In this document: one piece after another, positions 31,647 to 39,242 of the stretch
Layout of the letters: each line of letters starts with the position of its first letter
Numbering within the stretch: position 1 is the stretch's first letter
Assembly: GCF_029813775.1 (NCBI RefSeq)
Contig: NZ_JARVKW010000053.1
Coordinates: forward strand, 1 to 47,259
Source of the DNA: Streptomyces sp. DH24
GTDB lineage: Bacteria > Actinomycetota > Actinomycetes > Streptomycetales > Streptomycetaceae
Length of the DNA: 47,259 nucleotides
Direction of reading: 5' to 3'
Made by a program: the position numbers and the translations under genes
The notes under the pieces: generated by a model
Database searches by the model: none
What the model was told of the DNA's origin: nothing
Seen by the model: only the letters and a program-made list of their open reading frames with translations

Positions 31647-33008
31647 GTGACCGAGACGACGACGCACACTGACGACACCAGGCCGCGCAGCCCCGAGTAC
31701 CGGCTGGCGCAGGGCGCGCTGCGCGGGCTGCGGCAGGATCTGATCCAGGACGCCTTCGCGTACCGGCCGTTGCCGCCCATGGCCACGGACGGGCCGGTGA
31801 CCCGTCGGCTGCCCGCGCGGCTCAGGGCGCGGGCCGCGTACCTGCCGCACGCGACGGTCGCGGGTGCCGCGCTGATCGCCCTGTACGGCGGGTACGTCGG
31901 CAACAGCAGCTACGCGGGCCTGCCCGCGCTGCTGACCGGCCTGCTGTGCGTCGTCCCGGTGCTGGCCACGCTCGTGCGTCCGGTGGGCGCGTTCTGGCTG
32001 TCCATGGCCACGACCCCGGTCGTGTCCGTGCTCGACGGCCCCTGGGGCGACTGGCCGTGGACGCCGGGCGCGTTCATCTGCCACCTGACGGTGCTGATCG
32101 TCGTGGCGATACGCACCCGCCCCCGCACGGCCGCCTGGATGTGGGCGCTGACCCTCGGCTACGGCTTCCTCGCCGAGGTGGTGCTCGGCGGCGGGCGCTC
32201 CTCCGACAACAGCGCGCCGATGCTGGTCCTGTCGGCGCTCGCCCTGCTCGCGGTCGCCGTACGGCACATCCGCCGCGAGGCCGAGCAGGAGGTGACCGCG
32301 CAGCAGACGGTCACCGCGCACGAACGCTCCCGGCGCACGCTGCTGGAGGAGCGCACCACCATCGCCCGCGAACTGCACGACGTGGTCGCCCACCACATGT
32401 CGGTGGTCGCCATCCAGGCGGAGGCCGCGCCCTACCGGGTGGAGAACCCGCCGCCCGAGCTGGAGCGCGCCTTCGCCACCATCCGGGAGAACGCGGTCGC
32501 GGCGCTGACCGAACTGCGCCGCGTCCTCGGTGTCGTACGGGCGGAGGACTACGAGGCGCCCGACGCGCCGCAGCCCACCCTCGCCGACCTGGACGGTCTG
32601 CTGGCCAATGTGCGCGACGCCGGGCTGACCGTGGACAAGGCCGTGACCGGCGCGGTGCGGGAGCTGCCGCAGGGCGTGGAGCTGTCGGCGTACCGGATCG
32701 TGCAGGAGGCGCTCAGCAACGCGCTGCGGCACGCGCCCGGTGCGAGCGCCCGCGTCGAGATCGGCTACGTCCTCGGCGGGCTCGGCCTGCGCGTCGTGAA
32801 CGGGCCGCCGCCCGAGCCGTCCCTGATCAAGCCGTCTCCCGGCGCGGGCCACGGCATCACCGGCATGCGCGAGCGGGTGTCCATGCTGAGCGGCGAGATG
32901 ACGGCGGGCGCGACGGACGACGGGGGATACGAGGTGGCGGCGTTCCTGCCGGTCGCCACGGTCGCCACGGTCACCACGGCCGCCCCGACGGGTGAGGGTG
33001 ACGTATGA
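31647..33008 (+). CDS. Sensor histidine kinase (NarL/LuxR-type partner)
   Basis: 453 residues from GTG 31647. A cytoplasmic leader is followed by four or five hydrophobic segments (about 75-200), a short coiled coil (RREAEQEVTAQQTVTAHERS), a HisKA_3 box ERTTIARELHDVVAHHMSVV with phospho-accepting His244, and a HATPase domain with ALSNALRHAPG and GHGITGMRERV. It autophosphorylates and passes phosphate to the response regulator, with which it overlaps as ATGA. The signal is unknown; with no large extracytoplasmic loop it may sense within the membrane. Confidence 0.95.
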   Translation: MTETTTHTDDTRPRSPEYRLAQGALRGLRQDLIQDAFAYRPLPPMATDGPVTRRLPARLRARAAYLPHATVAGAALIALYGGYVGNSSYAGLPALLTGLLCVVPVLATLVRPVGAFWLSMATTPVVSVLDGPWGDWPWTPGAFICHLTVLIVVAIRTRPRTAAWMWALTLGYGFLAEVVLGGGRSSDNSAPMLVLSALALLAVAVRHIRREAEQEVTAQQTVTAHERSRRTLLEERTTIARELHDVVAHHMSVVAIQAEAAPYRVENPPPELERAFATIRENAVAALTELRRVLGVVRAEDYEAPDAPQPTLADLDGLLANVRDAGLTVDKAVTGAVRELPQGVELSAYRIVQEALSNALRHAPGASARVEIGYVLGGLGLRVVNGPPPEPSLIKPSPGAGHGITGMRERVSMLSGEMTAGATDDGGYEVAAFLPVATVATVTTAAPTGEGDV

Positions 33009-33676
33009 CGACGGCCATCCGCGTGCTGATCGCGGACGACCAGATGATGGTGCGCGAGGGCTTCTCCGTGCTGCTGAACGCCATGCCGGACATCGAGGTC
33101 GCCGGCGAGGCCGTGAACGGGCGTGAGGCGGTCGAGAAGGTGCGCGAACTCGCCCCGGACGTCGTCCTCATGGACATCCGCATGCCCGAGCTGAACGGCA
33201 TCGAGGCGACCCGCGAGATCGTCGCGGCCGACGACGCGGCGAAGGTGCTGGTGCTGACCACGTTCGACCTCGACGAGTACGTGTACCAGGCGCTGCGGGC
33301 GGGAGCCTCCGGCTTCCTCCTGAAGGACGCCTCGGCGCGGCAGCTCGCGGACGGCGTACGGGTGGTGGCTTCGGGCGAGGCCCTGCTCGCCCCGTCGGTC
33401 ACGCGGCGGCTGATCACGGAGTTCTCCAAGCTGTCCGACGCGCCGCGCCCGACGATGTCCGCGCACGCGGCGTACGGCGACCTGACCGAGCGGGAGACCG
33501 AGGTCCTGGTCCTCATCGCGCAGGGCCTGTCCAACGCGGAGATCGCCGCCCGGCTGGTGGTGGCGGAGTCGACCATCAAGACCCACGTGAGCCGCATCCT
33601 GGTCAAACTGGGCCTGCGGGACCGCACCCAGGCGGCGGTCTTCGCGTACGAGGCGCGGCTGGTGACACCGCGCTGA
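33005..33676 (+). CDS. Two-component response regulator, NarL/FixJ family
   Basis: 223 residues, start overlapping the kinase stop (ATGA). The receiver domain has VLIADDQMMVREGF, the phospho-accepting Asp57 in VVLMDIRMPELNG, and KVLVLTTFD. A LuxR-type HTH lies at the C-terminus: LTERETEVLVLIAQGLSNAE, then IAARLVVAESTIKTHVSRIL. Targets are unknown; the P450 gene 61 bp downstream has its own promoter but could be a target. Confidence 0.96.
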   Translation: MTTAIRVLIADDQMMVREGFSVLLNAMPDIEVAGEAVNGREAVEKVRELAPDVVLMDIRMPELNGIEATREIVAADDAAKVLVLTTFDLDEYVYQALRAGASGFLLKDASARQLADGVRVVASGEALLAPSVTRRLITEFSKLSDAPRPTMSAHAAYGDLTERETEVLVLIAQGLSNAEIAARLVVAESTIKTHVSRILVKLGLRDRTQAAVFAYEARLVTPR

Positions 33677-33725
33677 GAAGTGGTCGGGCGCACGACACCC
33701 CTGGTCAGACGCGGGGCCGGCGGGC

Positions 33726-33731
33726 TAGCGT
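33726..33731 (+). promoter_or_regulatory. -10 box of the P450 gene (leaderless)
   Basis: TAGCGT, 6 nt before ATG 33738. CTGGTC near 33701 is a weak -35 candidate. Confidence 0.4.
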
Positions 33732-33737
33732 CCCCGC

Positions 33738-34940
33738 ATGGCAGCCTTCGATCCCTGGGACCCCGCGTTCGTCGCCGACCCGTACCCCGGCTACGCCGAG
33801 CTGCGTGCGCGGGGGCGGGTCATCCACTACGAGGCCACCGACCAGTGGCTCGTGCCGCACCACGCGGACGTGTCCGCGCTGCTGCGCGACCGGCGGCTCG
33901 GGCGGACCTATCTGCACCGGTTCTCGCACGAGGACTTCGGGCGGACGGCGCCGCCACCGCAACAGGAGCCGTTCCACACGCTGAACGACCACGGGATGCT
34001 GGACCTGGAACCGCCGGACCACACCCGCATCCGGCGCCTGGTGTCGAAGGCGTTCACACCGCGCACCGTGGAGCAGCTCAGGCCCTATGTCGAGCAGCTC
34101 GCCGGGGACCTGGTGGACCGGCTGGTGGAGGTCGGCGGCGGGGACCTGCTCACGGACGTCGCCGAGCCCCTGCCGGTCGCCGTGATCGCGGAGATGCTGG
34201 GCATCCCGGAGTCGGACCGGGCGCCGCTGCGGCCCTGGTCGGCCGACATCTGCGGGATGTACGAGCTGAACCCCTCCGAGGAGACCGCGGCGAAGGCCGT
34301 GCGGGCGTCCGTGGAGTTCTCCGAGTATCTGCTCGGGCTGATCGCCGAGCGGCGCGAGAAGCCCGGTGACGATCTGATCTCCGGGCTCATCGCGGCCCAC
34401 GACGAGGGCGACCGGCTCACCGAGCAGGAGATGATCTCGACGGCCGTGCTGCTGCTCAACGCCGGTCACGAGGCCACCGTGAACGCGACCGTCAACGGCT
34501 GGTACGCCCTCTTCCGGCACCCCGGACAGCTGGCGGCCCTGCGCGCCGACCACTCCCTCGTGCCGTCCGCGATCGAGGAGCTGATGCGGTACGACACCCC
34601 GCTCCAGCTGTTCGAGCGCTGGGTGCTGGACGACATCGAGATCGACGGGACCACCGTCCCGCGCGGCGCCGAGATCGCCATGCTGTTCGGCTCCGCCAAC
34701 CACGACCCGGCCGTCTTCGCCGAGCCCGCCACCCTGGACCTCACCCGCCGCGACAACCCGCACATCTCCTTCAGCGCCGGCATCCACTACTGCATCGGCG
34801 CCCCGCTGGCCCGCATCGAGCTGGCGGCGTCCATGACGGCGCTGCTGGAGAGGGCGCCGACGCTGGAACTCGCCGCCGAGCCGGTCCGCAAGCCCAACTT
34901 CGTGATCCGAGGCCTGGAAGGGCTGCCGGTCACGGTGTGA
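33738..34940 (+). CDS. Cytochrome P450 (CYP107-like)
   Basis: 400 residues from ATG 33738. The heme-binding loop FSAGIHYCIGAPLARIE has the axial Cys at 352. The I-helix carries LLNAGHEATVN, where the oxygen-activating acid/Thr pair reads E-A-T, and the K-helix has EELMR (ExxR). It is a soluble bacterial class I P450 needing ferredoxin partners encoded elsewhere. By neighbourhood and sequence it resembles what I recall of Streptomyces CYP107U, implicated in sporulation; this needs a database check. No biosynthetic genes adjoin it. Confidence 0.95.
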   Translation: MAAFDPWDPAFVADPYPGYAELRARGRVIHYEATDQWLVPHHADVSALLRDRRLGRTYLHRFSHEDFGRTAPPPQQEPFHTLNDHGMLDLEPPDHTRIRRLVSKAFTPRTVEQLRPYVEQLAGDLVDRLVEVGGGDLLTDVAEPLPVAVIAEMLGIPESDRAPLRPWSADICGMYELNPSEETAAKAVRASVEFSEYLLGLIAERREKPGDDLISGLIAAHDEGDRLTEQEMISTAVLLLNAGHEATVNATVNGWYALFRHPGQLAALRADHSLVPSAIEELMRYDTPLQLFERWVLDDIEIDGTTVPRGAEIAMLFGSANHDPAVFAEPATLDLTRRDNPHISFSAGIHYCIGAPLARIELAASMTALLERAPTLELAAEPVRKPNFVIRGLEGLPVTV

Positions 34941-35002
34941 GGGGCGGAGGCCGGTTCACGGTGTGAGCAGGCGGGAAGGAACGGCGGCGGCCCCAGGCGG
35001 GA

Positions 35003-36607
35003 TCACGCCGTCACATCCCGCCTCCGCAGCGCCGCCAGCCCCGTCGCCACCAACGCCCCCGCCACCCCCGTGAGGACCAGCACCGGCGTCCACCGCATGT
35101 CGGCGCCCGGCATCTTCGGCAGGTGACCGAAGGGGGAGACGTCCAGGACCGCCCGGGGGACGTCAAGCGCGGGGCCGACCCAGCCGATCAGCAGGACCGC
35201 CCCGGCGACCGCCCACGCCGCCACCGCCGCACGCGGCAGCGCGCCGAGGAGCAGCACCGCGACGCCGCCGATCACCCACACCGCGGGCAGTTGCACGAGG
35301 CAGGCGCCGAGGATCGGCCCGACCTCCCTGCCGTGGCCGACGGCGAAGCCCGCGCCGGCGATCAGCATGATCAGGGCGGCCCCGCCGAACGCGATCACCA
35401 GATGACCGGCGGCCCAGCGCAGCCGTCCGACGGCCCCGGCCAGCACCGGCTCGGCGCGCCCGGAGGTCTCCTCGCCGTGCAGCCGCAGCACCGACGCGAC
35501 GACGTACAGGGCGGCGACCAGGCCCAGCATGCCGATCATCGCCGACAGGAACGCGTCCGTGATGCCGGCCTGCCCGCCCATGCGCTCGATGATCTCGCGG
35601 GCGTTCGCGTTGTCGCCGACCAGATCGGCCGCGCCCTCGGTGAGCGAGCCGTAGACGACACCGGCGAGGAAGAAGCCGATGCTCCAGCCGAGCACGCCGC
35701 CCCGCTGGAGCCGCCAGGCCAGCGCGCCCGCCGTGGCCAGCCGGCCGGACGCCGGTCCCGGCCGGGTCGGCAGGAAGCTCATGCCGACGTCCCGGCGCCC
35801 GGCGAGCCCGTAGGCCACCGCGCCCTGGACGAGGACCGCCGCGACCGGCAGCGCGAGCACCCACCAGCGTTCCCCGGCGAAGGCCCGCAGGTTCTCCGGC
35901 CAGCCCAGCGGCGACAGCCACGTCAGCGCCGACGAACCGTCGTCTGTCGCCGAGTCGCCGGCCGCGCGCAGCACGAACGCCGCGCCCAGCACCGCCGCCG
36001 TCAGGCCCCGGGCGAGCCGCGCGCTCTCGGTGAGCTGGGCGACGATCGCCGCCACCGTGGCGAAGACCATGCCGACGCCCGCGAGGCCCAGCCCGAAGGC
36101 CACCGCGCCCGGGACGCCATGGCCGGCGAGCCCGGCGGCCACCAGCAGTGCCAGGACCGCGTTGGCGACGGCCGCCGCGAGCAGCGCCGCCGTCAGGGAG
36201 GCCCGGCGGCCCACCATGCCCGACGCCACGAGCTCCTGGCGGCCGCTCTCCTCCTCGTCGCGGGTGTGCCGTACGACGATCGTCAGGCTCATCACGGCGG
36301 CGAGGGCGGCGGCGTAGACGCCGACGCGCCAGGCGGTCAGCGCGCCGATGGAGTCGCCGAAGACGGGGCCGACCAGGGCGCGCAGGGAGGAGTTGGTCTC
36401 CGCCTGGGCCACCAGGTCGGCGCGTGCGGCCGGGGTGCCGTACAGGCCCTCCAGGGTGTTCGGCATGGACAGCACCATGAGGGCGTTCACGCCGATCCAG
36501 ACCGGGATCATCACGCGGTCGCGGCGCAGCGCGAACCGCAGCAGCGTGCCGGTGCCGGCCAGCGTGCGGGAGCTTCGGGGACGTACGCCCCAGGCCGCGG
36601 CGGTCAC
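35003..36607 (-). CDS. ABC exporter permease (ABC-2 type, antibiotic-efflux-like)
   Basis: 534 residues from a GTG at 36607, overlapping the ATPase stop (GTGA). About twelve hydrophobic segments fall in two similar halves; each half begins with a segment like LLRFALRRDRVMIPVWIGVN or WRLQRGGVLGWSIGFFLAGV. RHTRDEEESGRQELVASG and LRLHGEETSGRAEPVLAGAV are the corresponding conserved cytoplasmic loops, showing an internal duplication. Proteins of this type work with one ATPase to export polyketide antibiotics such as tetronasin, or other hydrophobic compounds. The substrate is unknown. Confidence 0.92.
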   Translation of the reverse strand: MTAAAWGVRPRSSRTLAGTGTLLRFALRRDRVMIPVWIGVNALMVLSMPNTLEGLYGTPAARADLVAQAETNSSLRALVGPVFGDSIGALTAWRVGVYAAALAAVMSLTIVVRHTRDEEESGRQELVASGMVGRRASLTAALLAAAVANAVLALLVAAGLAGHGVPGAVAFGLGLAGVGMVFATVAAIVAQLTESARLARGLTAAVLGAAFVLRAAGDSATDDGSSALTWLSPLGWPENLRAFAGERWWVLALPVAAVLVQGAVAYGLAGRRDVGMSFLPTRPGPASGRLATAGALAWRLQRGGVLGWSIGFFLAGVVYGSLTEGAADLVGDNANAREIIERMGGQAGITDAFLSAMIGMLGLVAALYVVASVLRLHGEETSGRAEPVLAGAVGRLRWAAGHLVIAFGGAALIMLIAGAGFAVGHGREVGPILGACLVQLPAVWVIGGVAVLLLGALPRAAVAAWAVAGAVLLIGWVGPALDVPRAVLDVSPFGHLPKMPGADMRWTPVLVLTGVAGALVATGLAALRRRDVTA

Positions 36608-37524
36608 CGGGCCGCCCCCGCCTCGGGCACCGCGGTCGGCCGCACGTCCTGGTAGTGCCGCAGGAACAGTTCCTCCAGCGTGGGCGGCGTCGACGTCAGC
36701 GACCGCACGCCGGACTCGCTGAGCGAGCGCAGTACGGCGTCCAGTCCGCCGGTGTCGACCTGGAGCCGGACGCGGTTGCCCCGGACGTCGAGGTCGTGGA
36801 CGCCGGGCAGGCGCGAGAGGCCGTCGGGCGGGCCGGCGAGTTCGGCGGTCACGCTCGTGCGGGTCAGGTGGCGCAGGTCGGCGAGCGAGCCGCTCTCGAC
36901 GGTCCGGCCCTTGCGGATGATGCTCACGCGGTCGCAGAGCTGCTCGACCTCGCTGAGGAGGTGCGAGGACAGCAGGACGGTCCGGCCGCGGTCGCGTTCC
37001 TCCTCGACGCACGTCCGGAAGACCTCCTCCATCAGCGGATCGAGGCCGCTGGTGGGCTCGTCCATGATCAGCAGGTCGACGTCGGAGGCGAAGGCGGCGA
37101 CCAGGGCGACTTTCTGCCGGTTGCCCTTGGAGTACGTCCGGCCCTTCTTCGTCGGGTCGAGTTCGAACCGCTCGATCAGCTCCGCCCGCCGACCGGCGTC
37201 CAGCCCTCCGCGCAGCCGGCCGTAGAGGTCGATGGTCTCGCCGCCGGAGAGGTTGCGCCACAGGGTGACGTCGCCGGGGACGTAGGCGATGCGGCGGTGC
37301 GCCTCCACCGCGTCCGTCCACGGGTCGCGGCCGAGCACCTGCGCGGCGCCGGCGTCGGCGCGCAGCAGACCGAGCAGCACGCGGATGGTGGTGGACTTCC
37401 CGGCGCCGTTGGGGCCGAGGAAGCCGTGCACCTCGCCGCTCTCGACGTCGAGGTCGAGCCCGTCGAGGGCGTGCGTCCGGCCGAACGACTTGTGGAGTCC
37501 GCAGACGGTGATGGCCTTGGTCAT
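36604..37524 (-). CDS. ABC exporter ATP-binding protein
   Basis: 306 residues from ATG 37524. Walker A GPNGAGKST, signature YSKGNRQKVAL (a Lys-Gly form of LSGGQ common in this antibiotic-exporter group), Walker B LLIMDEPTSGLDP and the switch His in LLSSHLLSEVEQL. The last 90 residues form a regulatory domain typical of DrrA-like proteins. It energises the permease encoded by the overlapping downstream gene. Its promoter faces the GbsR-type gene and has a palindrome across the -35 box. Confidence 0.95.
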   Translation of the reverse strand: MTKAITVCGLHKSFGRTHALDGLDLDVESGEVHGFLGPNGAGKSTTIRVLLGLLRADAGAAQVLGRDPWTDAVEAHRRIAYVPGDVTLWRNLSGGETIDLYGRLRGGLDAGRRAELIERFELDPTKKGRTYSKGNRQKVALVAAFASDVDLLIMDEPTSGLDPLMEEVFRTCVEEERDRGRTVLLSSHLLSEVEQLCDRVSIIRKGRTVESGSLADLRHLTRTSVTAELAGPPDGLSRLPGVHDLDVRGNRVRLQVDTGGLDAVLRSLSESGVRSLTSTPPTLEELFLRHYQDVRPTAVPEAGAAR

Positions 37525-37531
37525 GAAAGGG

Positions 37532-37562
37532 AAGCTACGCTTACTTCAGAAATTTGTGAAGT
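37532..37562 (-). promoter_or_regulatory. ABC exporter promoter with overlapping palindromic operator
   Basis: On the minus strand: -35 TTCACA (37560-37555), 17-nt spacer, -10 TAGCTT (37537-37532), then 7 nt to ATG 37524, a leaderless transcript. The palindrome ACTTCA-gaaatttg-TGAAGT (37543-37562) covers the -35 and spacer, so a bound GbsR/MarR dimer would block RNA polymerase. Confidence 0.65.
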
Positions 37563-37585
37563 TAAGGAACCGTATGAAAGGGTCG

Positions 37586-37591
37586 TAGACT
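37586..37591 (+). promoter_or_regulatory. Possible -10 box of the GbsR/MarR gene
   Basis: TAGACT, with TTAAGG (37562-37567) 18 nt upstream as a possible -35. That hexamer borders the palindrome, so autoregulation is plausible. Confidence 0.35.
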
Positions 37592-37628
37592 CTCAGGGGC
37601 GGGCACGAGCAGGGGAGATGATCCGGGC

Positions 37629-38138
37629 ATGACGGAAGCGAAGGCGCAGGACCGGCCGGACGGGCGCGACCCGGAGACGGTCTCGCGGTTCGTGGAGAAC
37701 TTCGCGGCGCAGCTCGTCGAGGCGGGCGTCCCGCGCATGCCGGCCCGCGTGTTCGCCGCGCTGCTCGCCTCCGACGCCGGCACCCTGACCTCCGCGGACC
37801 TCGGCGAACAGCTGAGGATCAGCCCCGCCGCCGTCTCGGGCGCGGTGCGCTACCTCGCCCAGGTCCACCTGGTCTCCCGCGAACGCGAGCCCGGTTCACG
37901 CCGCGAGCGCTACCGCGTGCACAGCGACCAGTGGTACGAGGCCCTCACCAACCGCGAGGCGATCATCAAACGCTGGGAGGACGCCCTCCGCGAGGGCGTC
38001 TCCAGCCTCGGCCCCGACACCCCCGCGGGCCGCCGCCTCGCCGAGACGCTGGCCTTCTTCGAGTTCATCGAGCAGGACGTGGCGGGCATGATGGAACGCT
38101 GGCGCGTGTACTGCGCGAAGGCGTTCGGCGAGGGCTGA
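37629..38138 (+). CDS. GbsR/MarR-type transcriptional regulator
   Basis: 169 residues from ATG 37629, preceded by a GGGAG box. A winged HTH of GbsR type is visible: VPRMPARVFAALLASDAGTL, TSADLGEQLRISPAAVSGAV, then RYLAQVHLVSREREPGSRRE. A C-terminal dimerisation helix ends FFEFIEQDVAGMMERW. Regulators of this type commonly sit divergent to the ABC exporter they repress, as here. Export of the inducing compound is the expected logic; the compound is unknown. Confidence 0.92.
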   Translation: MTEAKAQDRPDGRDPETVSRFVENFAAQLVEAGVPRMPARVFAALLASDAGTLTSADLGEQLRISPAAVSGAVRYLAQVHLVSREREPGSRRERYRVHSDQWYEALTNREAIIKRWEDALREGVSSLGPDTPAGRRLAETLAFFEFIEQDVAGMMERWRVYCAKAFGEG

Positions 38139-38150
38139 CGCACACCGGCC

Positions 38151-38171
38151 GGACCACGCGGAGCGCGGTCC
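38151..38171. terminator. Hairpin between convergent GbsR and DAG-kinase-like genes
   Basis: GGACCACGC-gga-GCGCGGTCC, a 9-bp stem with one mismatch and a 3-nt loop, 12 bp after the GbsR stop; likely bidirectional terminator. Confidence 0.6.
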
Positions 38172-38194
38172 GCGCGGAGCGCTCGGAGAGCGAC

Positions 38195-39049
38195 TCACCG
38201 CGGCGGCGGCAGGGTCAGCGACCAGGCGCCCTCCCGTACCGTCCAGGTCCGCCGTCGGACCGGACCGGACACCGACGCGTCCGCGCGGTAGCGGAAGTCG
38301 GCGCCCGAGACCGTGACCGTGCGGCCCTCCGCCAGCACCGGGGAGGCCTCCGCGCCCACCGACACCGGGCGCACCTCGATCTCGGCCACCCCCGAGGCGC
38401 CCGGCCAGACCGACACGCCCGCCACCGGCTGGTGCAGGTCCACCAGAGTGGTCCCGTCGACCTCGATCCGCAGGCGGGACGGACCGGAGCCGGCCGAGGG
38501 CGCGAGCCGGGCCGGGCGGGCCGGGACCAGGGTCCGTACGAGGGACTGGCAGGTGCGCAGCCAGGGCCGGGAGGGATCGTGCGGCGGTTCCGCCTCCTCC
38601 GCCGGGGCGCCCCGCAGCGGGGGTATCCGCACCGCGCCCAGCACCACCCCGTCGCTGTCGTCCACGAGCAGGTCCCGCCGCCGCGCCGACCCGTCGAGCA
38701 CGGCCCGCGCCGCCGCCACCGCGCCCGTCGGCACGCCCAGCGACCGGGCCAGCCCGAGACCGGTCCCGACCGGCACCATCGACAGCGCGCATCCGGCCAG
38801 CTCCCGGTGCCGGTGCAGCAGCGCCACCGCGCGCACCAGCGTCCGGTCGTCGCCGACCACGACCGGCCGGCGCGACCCCCGACGCGCCAGGGCGCGGGCG
38901 AATTCCTCCGGCCCGTCGGGCAGGCACACCTTCACCGCCGCACCCGCGCTGAGCACGTCTTTCGCGATCCGTACCGATTCCCCGTCCGTCCGACGGGCGA
39001 CCGGGTCGATGACCACGAGCAGCTGGTCGGACGTCGGATAAGTCGCCAC
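38195..39049 (-). CDS. Diacylglycerol kinase-like protein with degenerate catalytic motifs
   Basis: 284 residues from a GTG at 39049. The order of elements is that of the DAGK/NAD-kinase-like fold: LLVVIDPVARRTDGESVR, then PVVVGDDRTLVRAVALLHRH where GGDGT is expected, and VPVGTGLGLARSLGVP where GTxNDFARxLG is expected. The second Gly/Asp of GGDGT and the Asn-Asp pair are lost, so lipid kinase activity is doubtful. The C-terminal half is a beta-rich domain (LRIEVDGTTLVDLHQPV, then SGVAEIEVRPVSVGAE), as in YegS-like proteins. It is divergent from purA. Confidence 0.78.
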   Translation of the reverse strand: MATYPTSDQLLVVIDPVARRTDGESVRIAKDVLSAGAAVKVCLPDGPEEFARALARRGSRRPVVVGDDRTLVRAVALLHRHRELAGCALSMVPVGTGLGLARSLGVPTGAVAAARAVLDGSARRRDLLVDDSDGVVLGAVRIPPLRGAPAEEAEPPHDPSRPWLRTCQSLVRTLVPARPARLAPSAGSGPSRLRIEVDGTTLVDLHQPVAGVSVWPGASGVAEIEVRPVSVGAEASPVLAEGRTVTVSGADFRYRADASVSGPVRRRTWTVREGAWSLTLPPPR

Positions 39050-39074
39050 CTCGGTCCTGCCTCGCTTCCTCGGG

Positions 39075-39119
39075 TAGCATCTTTGTGCAAGAGCCCCTTG
39101 CGCTATTGCGCCAGGGGCT
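39075..39119 (+). promoter_or_regulatory. purA promoter -10 and 5' leader hairpin
   Basis: TAGCAT (39075-39080) is a good -10, putting transcription start near 39086. A hairpin AGCCCCTTGCGC with GCGCCAGGGGCT (39092-39119, one mismatch) follows at once, then TTCGTCTATT. The rest of the leader to the GTG at 39243 is 120 nt with no further strong structure. The hairpin may be an attenuator, an mRNA-stability element or a terminator for other transcripts. Confidence 0.5.
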
Positions 39120-39242
39120 TCGTCTATTCCGGGGCATCCGGTCCGACGGTTGCGGCCAACGACGGCCGCGGGGCACGCGGCGGAAACCCTCCGCGTACGC
39201 CCCTGACCCAGGACATGCCCCGCCCGGAAGGGGTGTACGCGC

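Noticed and set aside
34926..34968. Duplicated CCGGTTCACGGTGTGAG at the end of the P450 gene
   Set aside because: Two near copies of about 16 bp are visible, but they overlap the stop codon region and no dyad or known site is formed; probably a chance or slippage duplication.
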